Assembly (NCBI GenBank): GCA_027491355.1
Contig: JAIXWI010000033.1
Span: 1-64,000, forward strand
Direction: 5' to 3'
Source of the DNA: Bacteroidota bacterium
Lineage (GTDB): Bacteria; Bacteroidota; Bacteroidia; UKL13-3
Length of the DNA stretch: 64,000 nt
Shown: positions 18,905 to 28,536 of the stretch, one piece after another
Layout of the letters: each line of letters opens with the position of its first letter
Position numbering within the stretch: position 1 is the stretch's first letter
Made by a program: the position numbers and the translations under genes
The notes under the pieces: generated by a model
Databases searched by the model: none
The model's input: only the letters and a program-made list of their open reading frames with translations
What the model was told of the DNA's origin: nothing

Positions 18905-19770
18905 AAAATATTATTGATTTGCTCTTTTATTTTTTCAAGTTCATCCTTCATTTCAACCACTTTTCGTTGCATTTGTGAATGGTTACTTTTTGAACCAATG
19001 GTATTGATTTCACGACCCATCTCTTGTGCAATAAAACCCAATTTTTTTCCACTACTCAATTCTAGCATGGTATCTCTGAAATAATTGCAATGCTGTTTCA
19101 AGCGAGCTTTCTCTTCGCTGATATCTAATTTTTCTAAAAAATAAATGAGTTCTTGTTCAAAACGATTGCGGTCAACCAATTCAGTAGCAAGCTTACTGAT
19201 TTCTTTGTTCAAACGCTCTTTCACCATGTCTATACGCTCGTTTTCAAATGCGTCTAGTTCATGCATTTTCTCTTCTATACGAACAACCATTTTTAATAAT
19301 TCTTCGTATAACATTTTTCCTTCTTGCTTTCTAAACCCATCAAATGCTATAAAAGCTGCATGGATACATTCCTGAATTTGCTTGTAATCATTTTCGTTTT
19401 CATCATCGTCTCTTTGCGATAAGATATTTGGAAATTCAAAAATACTATTAAACAACTGTTCACTTGTTTTACCCGCTTTGTGCGCAAGTTTATTGAGTGT
19501 CTCTAAATAATATTCTGCTACATCTATATTGAGTGGAGCAACTTTGTCTTCTGCATTTTTGTATTGTACATGAATGAAAATAGAAACCGTACCTCGCTCT
19601 ATTTGCTTTTGCAAGTCTCTGCGCAATTCAATTTCCTTGTTTTGAATACTACGTGGTAAACGCACATTCAATTCAAAGAATTTACTGTTCAAAGATTTGA
19701 TTTCAACTTTGCATTGAAAACGTTCAAAATCTTGTTCAGCGTGGCCATAGCCTGTCATTGATTTTACCAT
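18901..19770 (-). CDS. yicC: YicC/YloC family endoribonuclease
   Basis: A 289-aa protein with the invariant start MVKSMTGYGHAE, the YicC N-terminal domain (about 1-155, including EIKSLNSKFFELNVRLP) and the C-terminal DUF1732 domain (about 205-289) ending GREINTIGSKSNHSQMQRKVVEMKDELEKIKEQ. YicC proteins are endoribonucleases involved in RNA turnover. It heads the minus-strand operon to nadD. A 70-nt gap separates it from the EamA gene upstream. Confidence 0.92.
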   Translation of the reverse strand: MVKSMTGYGHAEQDFERFQCKVEIKSLNSKFFELNVRLPRSIQNKEIELRRDLQKQIERGTVSIFIHVQYKNAEDKVAPLNIDVAEYYLETLNKLAHKAGKTSEQLFNSIFEFPNILSQRDDDENENDYKQIQECIHAAFIAFDGFRKQEGKMLYEELLKMVVRIEEKMHELDAFENERIDMVKERLNKEISKLATELVDRNRFEQELIYFLEKLDISEEKARLKQHCNYFRDTMLELSSGKKLGFIAQEMGREINTIGSKSNHSQMQRKVVEMKDELEKIKEQINNIL

Positions 19771-19840
19771 GGCAACAAATTACGGATAAATTTATAGCAA
19801 TTGTAAACGGAGCTGCATTTAATCTCTATAAAATAACTAA

Positions 19841-20728
19841 TTACTTATTTCTTGCAGCAATAAACAAACCTGTAAAAATGACAAACATACTCAATAACTT
19901 TTCAATGCTCAATACATCATGACCCGTAAAAATTGCAATCAACACAGCCATAACCGGCTGTAAATAAATATAAGATCCTACCAAACCAGAACTGGCATGT
20001 CTGAGTGCATAAGCATTGAGTACGTAAGTTATAAAAGTTGAACCAACTGTTACAAATAATAAGATGAACCAAATTGTAGATGGCATTTGTGCAAAATCAA
20101 CCGCTTTCAATTCTGAATACCCAAATGGCAATACCATAAAAAAACCAAAAACAAATGCATACTTGGTAACAGTAAGTGGATGGTATTTTTTCATCAGGTA
20201 TTTGGCATAAACCAAGTAGAAGGCATAAATAATGGCATTCAACATCACAAAAACATCGCCTAAAACTGTGCGCATTCCAAAATTAAAACGCATGCCACCC
20301 ATTAGTAAAATAGCACCAAAAGCAGCCATTAGCATACCTAAAATTTTGTAAATGGTTAATTTTTCTTTGAGCCAAAGTGCAGCAAATAAAATCACAAAGA
20401 TGGGTGTATTCAACATCAAAACAGCCCCATTGATGGGTGTTGTAATGGAGAGTCCTTTAAAAAACAGCAACATATTGGCTGCTACTCCAAAAATGGCTGA
20501 AACAAACAAAGGTAGTATATCCTGTTTTTCAACTTTTTTGTCCTTTACTTGAATTGCATGAAAAATCAAAATACACAATGCTGCAACAGAAACCCTCAAT
20601 AAAATAAAGCCAAAAGGCTGAATGTATTGAGGCATGGCTATTTTGGCAACGGTAAAAGTGGCTCCATAAATTAAAGACACCAATAATAAAGCCAAATGAA
20701 CTTTGATTCCTGCTTGTTTATCCTGCAT
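19841..20728 (-). CDS. EamA/DMT family transporter
   Basis: A 295-aa inner-membrane protein with ten predicted hydrophobic helices in two EamA repeats (about 10-140 and 155-292). The repeats carry the family features YGATFTVAKIAMP, PINGAVLMLNTPIFVILFAALWLKEKL and SSGLVGSYIYLQPVMAVLIA. The solute cannot be predicted. Its start codon lies 11 nt inside the 3' end of the MATE gene, so the two are coupled. Confidence 0.88.
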   Translation of the reverse strand: MQDKQAGIKVHLALLLVSLIYGATFTVAKIAMPQYIQPFGFILLRVSVAALCILIFHAIQVKDKKVEKQDILPLFVSAIFGVAANMLLFFKGLSITTPINGAVLMLNTPIFVILFAALWLKEKLTIYKILGMLMAAFGAILLMGGMRFNFGMRTVLGDVFVMLNAIIYAFYLVYAKYLMKKYHPLTVTKYAFVFGFFMVLPFGYSELKAVDFAQMPSTIWFILLFVTVGSTFITYVLNAYALRHASSGLVGSYIYLQPVMAVLIAIFTGHDVLSIEKLLSMFVIFTGLFIAARNK

Positions 20729-22085
20729 GGCTAGTATCCTGAAGTTGAATCAAACGGCTCCTTCTTTTGAACCTAAAACTTAAAAACAAGGCTGAAAATG
20801 TAAGGCCAAATGACAACGCTATCCAAACTCCATTTAAGCCATAATCAGTATAAAAACCAAGGTAATAACCTATTGGTATTCCTATAACCCAATATGCTAC
20901 AATGGCAATAAAGGTTGGGACTTTGGTATCACCTATACCTCTTAAAATTCCTAAACCTACACATTGAATGCCGTCACTCAATTGAAAAAATGCAGCAATG
21001 ATGATGAGGTATTGTGCCATATGTGCAACGGCTTGATCTTGGATATAAAACCCAACAATTTGTTGATTAAATAGACTAAATAAAATAGCACAGAAGCCCA
21101 TGAATAGCGCTGCTAAAATCATGGCAGCATAACCTGATTTTTGAATGTCAACTCTGCTACGTCTACCTAAGGCGTCACCAACTGCAATTGAACCTGCTGC
21201 CGACAAGCCAGTAGCAATCATGTAAGTAACAGATGCTATATTGATGGCAACTTGGTGTGCTGCCAATTCAGTTGCACCAATCCAACCAATCATAATGGCT
21301 GCAAATGCAAAAGCACCCACTTCAAAAAAATATTGAAAGCCTGATGGCAAACCAATTGTAAAAATTTGTTGCAATCCGTTATCATTCACTTTGGCATCTT
21401 TGATTTTAATTACATGTTTGTAACTCCCGTTTTTGATTACATACCAAAGCATTGCAAAAGCCATTGCGAATCTTGAAACCGTGGTTGCCACACCAGTACC
21501 TAGTAAACCCATGGCAGGGAAACCCCAATTGCCATAAATCAGCAACCAATTGATGAATACATTCAACCCAACAGCTAAAATGGTTATAATTGCTGCTGGC
21601 TTGGTAATGCTCAAACCATCACTAAATTGCTTCAAGGCCAAGAAAAACAGCATTGGCAAAGTACCCAAATTGAGCAGGTGTAAATAATTTTTAGTGAGCG
21701 TGGTTACTTCAGGCGTTTGTTTGAACCAATGTAGATTGGTCGTCAAAAACCATATACCAATCATTAGAGTTAACGACAAAATCACTGAAGCTTTTAAACC
21801 ATCTCTGAATAAGAAAGCACATTCATTGTCATGTCCTTCTGCTTTTGCTTTGGCTACCAATGGCGAAATGGCTGTTAAAGTTCCAATGCCAAGAATGGCC
21901 AACAAAAAGTAAACAGAATTGGCCAACGAAACTGCAGCCAAGTTAATGGGTTCAAGTTTACCTACCATTACCACATCAGCTACACCCATTAATACAATGC
22001 CCAACTGACCAATTACAATTGGGTAACTGAGCGATAAAATTTGATTGAAATAAGGCTTGTACTGCTGAGTAATAGATGTAATCAT
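20718..22085 (-). CDS. MATE family efflux transporter (NorM-like)
   Basis: A 455-aa protein with about twelve hydrophobic helices and the two-lobed MATE pattern: LSYPIVIGQLGIVLMGVADVVMVGKL at the start and a matching GLPSGFQYFFEVGAFAFAAIMIGWIGATELAAHQVAINIAS at the start of the second half. MATE pumps export cationic drugs or metabolites using a sodium or proton gradient. It is 50 nt downstream of the GH13 gene and overlaps the EamA gene by 11 nt. Confidence 0.93.
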   Translation of the reverse strand: MITSITQQYKPYFNQILSLSYPIVIGQLGIVLMGVADVVMVGKLEPINLAAVSLANSVYFLLAILGIGTLTAISPLVAKAKAEGHDNECAFLFRDGLKASVILSLTLMIGIWFLTTNLHWFKQTPEVTTLTKNYLHLLNLGTLPMLFFLALKQFSDGLSITKPAAIITILAVGLNVFINWLLIYGNWGFPAMGLLGTGVATTVSRFAMAFAMLWYVIKNGSYKHVIKIKDAKVNDNGLQQIFTIGLPSGFQYFFEVGAFAFAAIMIGWIGATELAAHQVAINIASVTYMIATGLSAAGSIAVGDALGRRSRVDIQKSGYAAMILAALFMGFCAILFSLFNQQIVGFYIQDQAVAHMAQYLIIIAAFFQLSDGIQCVGLGILRGIGDTKVPTFIAIVAYWVIGIPIGYYLGFYTDYGLNGVWIALSFGLTFSALFLSFRFKRRSRLIQLQDTSHAG

Positions 22086-22135
22086 GTGTCCACGAAATAC
22101 GATGAATTTGCTTGAATACCCTATAAAAATTTACA

Positions 22136-23989
22136 CTAAGGTTTCAATTCAATGATTCTACATGAATTAGCTGACACTTGAATGGTTTTTAAATCAGCTA
22201 TTTTTTCATCAAGCAGGTGGTCATATCCAGTTTTAAACTGTTGCATTCTTTCTGCATAACGTTCACATGAAAGTGTCAATGCTTTTTGATCTCTGTTTAC
22301 TATAACCATGAAACAAGCACTGTCGTTATACCTGAAAAATTCGTAATGGTTTTCTTCTGGAGTAAACTGCATGGTTTTGCCAGTTGCCAATACTTGATTT
22401 GATTTACGCAATTGAATGAGCTTTTGAGTAAACAAGTAGGCAGCTTGTTCTTTTGCGGTTCTGCCAGATGCATCGAATTTATTCAATGAATCAGTGGCCC
22501 AACCCCCAGGAAAATCTTGTCTGATTTGGCCATCATTTGTTCTTGGAACTGGATTGGTGAACAACAATTCTGTTCCATAATACAAACAAGGTATGCCCCG
22601 CATTGTAAACAACAAGGCCATTGCCATTTTCCATTTGGCATCATCCTCTTTTAATTCTGTATAAATTCTGTTGATGTCGTGGTTGTCTAAGAAGGTTAAA
22701 TTTTTTGAAGGGTTGTTGTACAATCCATCTTGGCTCAATACATAATAAATTTTGGCCAATCCCCCATCCCATTTAGGTTCTTGGTTCATTGCTTCCAGCA
22801 TGGCCCAATACAAATGAAAATCGATGGCACTGGTTAATTCAGCGCCAGCTGGCGCTTTTGCAAAAGCATTCTTTTCAGTATAAGCAGCCATGTGCATGAC
22901 GCCACCTTGTTCCCAAATTTCGCCTGTAGTCCAAAAATCGGGGTATTCCTTTTTAATGTACTTTAAGCATTTGTTCATGAAATCAAAATCATTGTAACTG
23001 TAAGTATCAATTCTGAATCCATCAATACCTGCGTAATTGATCCACCACAAATAACTTTGCATTAAATAAGTTGCCAACAAAGGATTGCGTTGGTTCAAAT
23101 CAGGCATGTGTCCATCAAACCAACCATCTTCCATTTTCTTTTTATCAAAGGCACTGGCATAAGGGTCGTTTTTAGTAGTAGCCCTGTAATTGGTTCTGGT
23201 GAATGAAGGCCATTGGTTGAGCCAATTTTTCTGAGGTGGATCTAAAACCATCCAATGTTTAATTCCCACATGATTGGGTACCAAATCCATTACCAATTTC
23301 ATATTCTTTTGATGAAGCACACTGCCTAATTTTTGGTAATCGGCATTGGTTCCTATGCGTGGATCGGTTAAATAATGGTCGGTTAAAGCATATCCGTGGT
23401 AACTGTAGGCGTCTTCATCATTGATTAAAGTTGGGTTCAACCACAATGCAGTACTCCCCATCTCTTTGATATAATCAAGGTGTTGAAGAATGCCGGCTAA
23501 ATCGCCACCATGACGGGCACCTAAGCTATCTCTGTAACTGGTTTTCTCGTTCAGTTTTTTATGGGTATCATTGGCAGGATTTCCATTGGCAAATCGGTCT
23601 GGGAACACTAAATACATAATGTCTTTTTCATCGATGGCTTGGTACTGTTTTTCTAATTTTTTAGTTTGGTATTTTTGAAGAAAATGTTTGCCTTTAAAAG
23701 AAAAATCGAGTAGAATTTCTTTCCCTGAAAATGAATCCAAATTCAAATACACAAATAAGTAATTCGGGTTTTCAACTTTTTCTGTTTTTACAAGCTGAAC
23801 CGCAGGGGTTTTAGATTGCACCTCAAACAAAGCCACATTGCTTCCATACACACAAAGCTGCAATTCTTTTTCCTGTAAATTATTCCACCAAAATGGCGGA
23901 TCAATTCTATTGATTGTAGGGCTTTTCGCTTGACTGTTAAAAGCTAATAAAACAAGATTTAGCAATAACAACTGAACTTTACGATTCAT
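22136..23989 (-). CDS. Secreted GH13 alpha-amylase/neopullulanase-like glycosidase
   Basis: A 617-aa protein with a signal peptide (MNRKVQLLLLNLVLLAFNSQA), an N-terminal cyclomaltodextrinase-type beta domain (about 25-110) containing IDPPFWWNNLQEKELQL, a GH13 barrel (about 125-530) and a C-terminal beta domain (about 535-615). Catalytic residues are visible: nucleophile Asp in GFRIDTYSY, acid Glu in TTGEIWEQG and stabilising Asp in FLDNHDINR, plus DLVPNHVG. It should hydrolyse alpha-1,4-glucans in the periplasm, like SusA. The frame is open upstream, but the start at 23989 opens the signal peptide and avoids overlap with the carbonic anhydrase-like gene. No SusC/SusD pair is nearby. Confidence 0.92.
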   Translation of the reverse strand: MNRKVQLLLLNLVLLAFNSQAKSPTINRIDPPFWWNNLQEKELQLCVYGSNVALFEVQSKTPAVQLVKTEKVENPNYLFVYLNLDSFSGKEILLDFSFKGKHFLQKYQTKKLEKQYQAIDEKDIMYLVFPDRFANGNPANDTHKKLNEKTSYRDSLGARHGGDLAGILQHLDYIKEMGSTALWLNPTLINDEDAYSYHGYALTDHYLTDPRIGTNADYQKLGSVLHQKNMKLVMDLVPNHVGIKHWMVLDPPQKNWLNQWPSFTRTNYRATTKNDPYASAFDKKKMEDGWFDGHMPDLNQRNPLLATYLMQSYLWWINYAGIDGFRIDTYSYNDFDFMNKCLKYIKKEYPDFWTTGEIWEQGGVMHMAAYTEKNAFAKAPAGAELTSAIDFHLYWAMLEAMNQEPKWDGGLAKIYYVLSQDGLYNNPSKNLTFLDNHDINRIYTELKEDDAKWKMAMALLFTMRGIPCLYYGTELLFTNPVPRTNDGQIRQDFPGGWATDSLNKFDASGRTAKEQAAYLFTQKLIQLRKSNQVLATGKTMQFTPEENHYEFFRYNDSACFMVIVNRDQKALTLSCERYAERMQQFKTGYDHLLDEKIADLKTIQVSANSCRIIELKP

Positions 23990-23993
23990 TATT

Positions 23994-24524
23994 TTATTTA
24001 TTTTGAGGTCCAAAATGAGCGATATATTTTTGTCCCAATTCAACATAAGCTTGGGCATTTTTTTTCACTTTTTCTATTTGTGTTTCGCTGAGTGATTTTA
24101 CAATTTTGGCAGGTATACCCATTACTACAGAATAATCTGGTATCTGCATACCTTCAGGCACCAAAGCATGAGCACCAATGATACAGAAATTGCCAATTTT
24201 TGCGCCATTCATCACCGTTGCATGCATGCCAATTAACACATGGTTACCCAATTGTGCGCCATGCACAATGGCTCCATGTCCAATGATACAATCGTGCCCA
24301 GTTTGAACTGGAAAACCTGGATCTACATGAACAATTGCTCCATCTTGAACATTGGTTCTACTCCCCAATTTTACAGTATCAGCATCTGCACGAATGACCG
24401 CACTGTACCAAACTGAACAAGCATCTCCTAATGTAATGTTTCCAATTAAACGGGCAGTATCTGCAATCCATACATCTTTACCTATTACAGGTTTTGTTTT
24501 TAATGCTTGCATGGTATTGCTCAT
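23994..24524 (-). CDS. Gamma-carbonic anhydrase-like hexapeptide-repeat protein
   Basis: A 176-aa left-handed beta-helix protein of the gamma-class carbonic anhydrase family (YrdA/PaaY/CaiE-like). It has repeated [LIV]Gxxxx hexapeptides from about residue 20 to 135 and three metal-ligand histidines in VHVDPG, IGHGAIVHG and the neighbouring turn. The C-terminal helix (SETQIEKVKKNAQAYVELGQKY) is typical. Whether it hydrates CO2 or has another role is not decidable. It overlaps purD by 4 nt. Confidence 0.88.
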   Translation of the reverse strand: MSNTMQALKTKPVIGKDVWIADTARLIGNITLGDACSVWYSAVIRADADTVKLGSRTNVQDGAIVHVDPGFPVQTGHDCIIGHGAIVHGAQLGNHVLIGMHATVMNGAKIGNFCIIGAHALVPEGMQIPDYSVVMGIPAKIVKSLSETQIEKVKKNAQAYVELGQKYIAHFGPQNK

Positions 24525-25807
24525 TGATTGGAATTGAATTCAAAACCAATGTCTGTTCTGTAATATTTGTTAGTAAACTGAATTTGATTGGCCGCTTTGT
24601 TAGACAAAGTAATTGCCTCCTGTAAGTTTGGAGCCAAACTGGTTACAGCCATGATGCGTCCGCCATTGCACACTAAAGTTCCCATTTCATTTATGCTTGT
24701 TCCTGCATGGTAAACAATGCTTTGCTTGATTTCCTCTAAGCCTGAAATTTCCGTTCCTTTTTCATACGCTTCTGGATAGCCTTTGGCTACCAACATGACT
24801 GTTGCGGCATGTTGCGGATTGATTTGCAATAGAATGTTGGCTAAAGTACCATTTGCAGTTGCAGAGAGTAATTCTAGCATGTCTGATTGAATGCGTGGCA
24901 ATACCACTTCTGTTTCTGGGTCGCCCATTCTGCAGTTGTATTCAATTACATAAGGTTCGTTGTTTACTTTTATCAAACCAATAAAAATAAAACCTTTGTA
25001 TTGGATGCCTTCTTTTTTTAAACCTTCAATGGTAGGGATGACAATACGGGTTTCAACTTTTTGCATGAATGCATCATCAGCAAAAGGAACTGGAGACAAT
25101 GCGCCCATTCCACCTGTATTTAATCCTGTATCGCCCTCACCTATGCGCTTGTAATCTTTTGCAACTGGTAAAATTTTATACGTATTTCCATCACTCAATA
25201 CAAATACTGAGCATTCAATTCCACTTAAAAATTCTTCAATCACTACCTTGTTTCCAGCATTTCCAAATTTGCTATTGAGGAGCATCTCTTCAAATTCTTT
25301 TAAAGCCTCTTCATGAGAATTTAAAATCAAAACACCTTTACCTGCAGCTAATCCATCGGCTTTGAGCACAATGGGTAAAGAATGGTTTTGAATATACTTG
25401 AAACCTTCTTGAATGGTTTCAGCAGTAAATGTTTGGTATGCGGCTGTAGGTATATGGTATTTTTGCATGAACAATTTGCTCCAGTCTTTACTACCTTCCA
25501 TGATAGCGCCATCTTTTCCAGGACCAATAAATGCTATTTTACTGAGCATTGTATCTGCTTCAAAATAATCTCTCAACCCTTTTACCAATGGCTCTTCTGG
25601 GCCCACTACAACCAAGTCTATTTGTTGTTCTATACAAAATTGACCTACTGCATCAAACTGGTTGGTATCAATTCTAACATTGGTACCCAATTGGGCGGTT
25701 CCAGGATTACCTGGTAAAATGTATAAATGTGACAAGTGTTGACTCTTTGCAATGGCATGAGCAAAAGCATGTTCTCTGCCACCCGAACCAATTAAAACGA
25801 TATTCAT
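24521..25807 (-). CDS. purD: Phosphoribosylamine-glycine ligase
   Basis: This ATP-grasp enzyme joins glycine to phosphoribosylamine, step two of purine synthesis. The 428-aa protein starts MNIVLIGSGGREHAFAHAI and shows VVGPEEPLVKGL, the ATP-grasp block LPIVLKADGLAAGKGV, EEFLSGIECSVFVLSDG, NTGGMGALSPVPF and EYNCRMGDPETEVVLPR. Length is standard. It lies 18 nt downstream of folA and overlaps the hexapeptide gene by 4 nt. Confidence 0.96.
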   Translation of the reverse strand: MNIVLIGSGGREHAFAHAIAKSQHLSHLYILPGNPGTAQLGTNVRIDTNQFDAVGQFCIEQQIDLVVVGPEEPLVKGLRDYFEADTMLSKIAFIGPGKDGAIMEGSKDWSKLFMQKYHIPTAAYQTFTAETIQEGFKYIQNHSLPIVLKADGLAAGKGVLILNSHEEALKEFEEMLLNSKFGNAGNKVVIEEFLSGIECSVFVLSDGNTYKILPVAKDYKRIGEGDTGLNTGGMGALSPVPFADDAFMQKVETRIVIPTIEGLKKEGIQYKGFIFIGLIKVNNEPYVIEYNCRMGDPETEVVLPRIQSDMLELLSATANGTLANILLQINPQHAATVMLVAKGYPEAYEKGTEISGLEEIKQSIVYHAGTSINEMGTLVCNGGRIMAVTSLAPNLQEAITLSNKAANQIQFTNKYYRTDIGFEFNSNQ

Positions 25808-25825
25808 TTGTATAATCTTGATGCG

Positions 25826-26341
25826 TTATTGTGTTATTTTTTGATATGTTTCGAAGCTAAACGAATAGGCATGTTTGTCATCTGCCTCATGCAAAGTTGT
25901 TTCCCTACATACCCATGTATCATTGTCCAATTGAGGGAAAAAAGCATCTGCTTCAAATTCTGCATGTATTCGGGTCAGGTATACAACATCAACCAAAGTC
26001 AGGTATTGGGTATACAATTGCGCTCCACCAATGATAAAAACTTTGGTAACTGCGTCTTGTCGTAAAATTTCTAAAGCCGCTTCAAGAGATGAAAACACCT
26101 CTATTCCTGCTGCATTGAAATTGCTTTTACTCAGTACAATGTTTCTTCTGTTAGGAAGTGGTCTGCCTATGGATTCAAATGTTTTTCGACCCATCAAAAC
26201 CACCGAACCAGAAGTCAGCTTTTTAAAGTATTTCAAATCGTCAGGTAAATGACAAAGCAATTGGTTCTTATGGCCAATGCCATTGTTGAGGTCGGCAGCA
26301 ACTACAATGGCTAAGTCTAATTTTTCAGTGTTAGATTCCAT
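25826..26341 (-). CDS. folA: Dihydrofolate reductase
   Basis: It reduces dihydrofolate with NADPH. The 171-aa protein shows the N-terminal VVAADLNNGIGHKNQLLCHLPDDL substrate pocket (with an Asp as the proton donor), VVLMGRKTFESIGRPLPNRRNIVLS (NADPH-binding) and VFIIGGAQLYTQYL. No thyA is adjacent, which is unusual only in that the two often pair. Its ATG lies 11 nt inside the end of the methyltransferase gene. Confidence 0.95.
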   Translation of the reverse strand: MESNTEKLDLAIVVAADLNNGIGHKNQLLCHLPDDLKYFKKLTSGSVVLMGRKTFESIGRPLPNRRNIVLSKSNFNAAGIEVFSSLEAALEILRQDAVTKVFIIGGAQLYTQYLTLVDVVYLTRIHAEFEADAFFPQLDNDTWVCRETTLHEADDKHAYSFSFETYQKITQ

Positions 26342-27209
26342 GTGTATACCTCGATAAAATACCCAAAGGCAATTGTACCCCAGATGTAGCTTGTAAATAC
26401 AATTCTCCGTTTTCTAATTCTTTGGCCATTGGGAAATTGGCTTCAACCAAACCTTTTACCAACAATGCACTCAAACCCATAGAGTACACGTTGAGGATGA
26501 GCAGGTGATGTTGCGGATGAAGCAGCGCTGCAACATCGTGCAAGAGCTCGTTGATTTGTTGTTCTAATTGCCACCTTTCGCCATTGGCACCAATTCCATA
26601 AGCAGGCGGATCTAAAATAATTCCGTGGTAAGTTTTGCCTCTTTTCAATTCGCGCTTCACAAACTTCATGGCATCTTCTACAACCCAGCGGATATCGGTT
26701 AAACCACTTGCTTCCATATTGTCACGGCTCCAACTAATGACTTGTTTTACACTGTCAACATGAGTTACATCTGCGCCAGCCGCTTTGGCTGCAATGGAAG
26801 CACCTCCTGTGTAGGCAAACAGGTTTAAGAAACGAGGTTGTTCAGATTTAATTTTTTTGAGATTGGTATAAATATAATCCCAATTGGCAGCTTGTTCAGG
26901 GAAAATGCCAACATGTTTGAATGCGGTCAAAGACAAATTAAAAATCATTGGCTGTTGACGCAATGGATACTTGATTCGCCATTTTGCTGGCTTATTTTTT
27001 GTATTGATCCATTCTCCGCTGTGACTTCCTTTTTGTTTAAAGGTAATATCTGCAAGAGATTTCCATTTGGCTTCTGAAAATTTTTTATCCCACAAAGCCT
27101 GAGGTTCAGGTCTTCTTAAAATGGAATCGCCAAAGCGTTCTAATTTTTCGAAATTACCACAGTCAATCAACTCGTATTCTTTCCAATGGATGGGTGTAAA
27201 TGTTTGCAT
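26331..27209 (-). CDS. Class I SAM-dependent methyltransferase, RlmI/RlmK-like
   Basis: A 292-aa protein of the COG1092 (RlmI-like) methyltransferase group. Visible features are the SAM-binding FLNLFAYTGGASIAAKAAGADVTHVDSVKQVISWSRDN (about residues 124-161) and the catalytic-pocket motif ILDPPAYG. It lacks an obvious N-terminal PUA domain, having instead a beta-rich segment. Substrate is probably rRNA by family, but the target base cannot be assigned. It follows rnz by 1 nt and overlaps folA by 11 nt. Confidence 0.82.
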   Translation of the reverse strand: MQTFTPIHWKEYELIDCGNFEKLERFGDSILRRPEPQALWDKKFSEAKWKSLADITFKQKGSHSGEWINTKNKPAKWRIKYPLRQQPMIFNLSLTAFKHVGIFPEQAANWDYIYTNLKKIKSEQPRFLNLFAYTGGASIAAKAAGADVTHVDSVKQVISWSRDNMEASGLTDIRWVVEDAMKFVKRELKRGKTYHGIILDPPAYGIGANGERWQLEQQINELLHDVAALLHPQHHLLILNVYSMGLSALLVKGLVEANFPMAKELENGELYLQATSGVQLPLGILSRYTHGI

Positions 27210-27210
27210 G

Positions 27211-28125
27211 TTATTCTAAACTAAATGTTTCACCCTCTTGGGCAATTGCTGTATTTGAAAATTGTTGTTGAGCCTCCTCCAACAAAGGATTCAGGTCTTC
27301 GTATCGAGATGAAAAATGTCCGATGATTAATTTTTTAACCCCTGCTTGCAGGGCTACTGTTCCTGCTTGCTTAGCGGTAGTATGCATGGTATACAAAGCA
27401 CGGTCTACTTTGTCATGCAAAAAAGTTGCTTCGTGGTAAAGCACATCTACCCCTTTTACTGCCTCAATGACTCTGTCGTCATACAAGGTATCTGAACAAT
27501 ATGCATAACGAATAGGATCAGCTGGCGGATAAGTCAATTGTTCGTTTCTTATCCAAGTACCTGCTTCAGTCAAATAATCCTTGCCATTTTTGATGTCGTT
27601 ATAATAGGTAAATGGAATTTGAAAATCTTCACAGGCCTTTACATTGAGCTTTTTGAGTTTGGTGCGCTCTTCAATAATAAAACCACAAGTTGGAACCCTG
27701 TGATACAGTGGAAATGCATACACTTTGTAATACAGGTTCTCAAAAATCAAGGTATGCTTTTGAGGGTCTATGATGTGGTAGTGCAATTCGTAACAAAAAT
27801 CAGCAGCTGAATATTTAAAAAAAACATCTAATATTTTGAACAATTCAGGTGGACCAAAAATATGCATGGGTTGCTCTCTTTTTGCTAAATTCATAGAGAG
27901 TAATAACCCAGGCAAACCCAATATATGGTCACCATGTACATGGCTGATAAATATTTGGGTCAGCTTTGATTTTTTGATGTGATAATGTTCCATTTGCATT
28001 TGAGTTCCTTCGCCACAATCAATTAACAAGTGGTGATCGCTAACTTGCACATACTGTGCAGAGGGGTGTCTGTTGGCTGAGGGTGTTGCAGAACTATTGC
28101 CCAATATGGTAACTTCAAATGACAT
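27211..28125 (-). CDS. rnz: Ribonuclease Z
   Basis: A 304-aa metallo-beta-lactamase-fold endonuclease that trims tRNA 3' trailers. Zinc ligands are visible in SHVHGDHILGLPGLL (HxHxDH), AYCSDTLYD and IIGHFSSRY; the N-terminal LGNSSATPSANRHPSA and the exosite-like region are standard. The two RNAs in the window lack an encoded CCA, consistent with a need for tRNase Z processing followed by CCA addition. It lies 11 nt after the STAS gene, a pairing often seen in Bacteroidota. Confidence 0.95.
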   Translation of the reverse strand: MSFEVTILGNSSATPSANRHPSAQYVQVSDHHLLIDCGEGTQMQMEHYHIKKSKLTQIFISHVHGDHILGLPGLLLSMNLAKREQPMHIFGPPELFKILDVFFKYSAADFCYELHYHIIDPQKHTLIFENLYYKVYAFPLYHRVPTCGFIIEERTKLKKLNVKACEDFQIPFTYYNDIKNGKDYLTEAGTWIRNEQLTYPPADPIRYAYCSDTLYDDRVIEAVKGVDVLYHEATFLHDKVDRALYTMHTTAKQAGTVALQAGVKKLIIGHFSSRYEDLNPLLEEAQQQFSNTAIAQEGETFSLE

Positions 28126-28136
28126 GTGTTGAATGA

Positions 28137-28499
28137 TTACTCAGCTAAAAATTGTTTTTCAATTTGATCCATGTATACATAGTCAATGGCTTCCATATCT
28201 GTTGGCACAAAAATAATTTCTGCTTTGTCAAACAAACGTTGGAAACTCTCGTGAGGATTGCTGACAATCAACATCCCATTGCTTTCTGCTAAAAACAAAC
28301 CTATTCCAATGAGGGCTCTTACTGCTTCAGCATTGCAATTGTTTACCGTTTCTAAATTAAGTATTAAGTACGGACAAATGTGTTCAGCAATGTGGGCTTG
28401 AATGATACTTGCCAATTCATCGGCCTGTTCTTTCTCTAAATCAGTTAGCTCAGTTTTGAGCAAGGTATAATGTTCGGTTTTTTCGAGTGAAAAATTCAT
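28137..28499 (-). CDS. STAS-domain protein lacking the phosphorylatable serine
   Basis: A 120-aa protein that is essentially one STAS domain (anti-sigma factor antagonist fold). The segment LILNLETVNNCNAEAVRALIGIGLF corresponds to the SpoIIAA helix that normally reads DSSGL; here the phosphorylation-site serine is replaced (NCNAEAV). The frame is open further upstream, but the ATG at 28499 is chosen because it begins the domain and leaves a 37-nt divergent gap to the SDR gene. It heads the minus-strand run to rnz. No anti-sigma kinase is nearby. Confidence 0.72.
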   Translation of the reverse strand: MNFSLEKTEHYTLLKTELTDLEKEQADELASIIQAHIAEHICPYLILNLETVNNCNAEAVRALIGIGLFLAESNGMLIVSNPHESFQRLFDKAEIIFVPTDMEAIDYVYMDQIEKQFLAE

Positions 28500-28536
28500 C
28501 TTTGTTGCTTTGCGAGAGTTCAAAAATACAAAAAAT

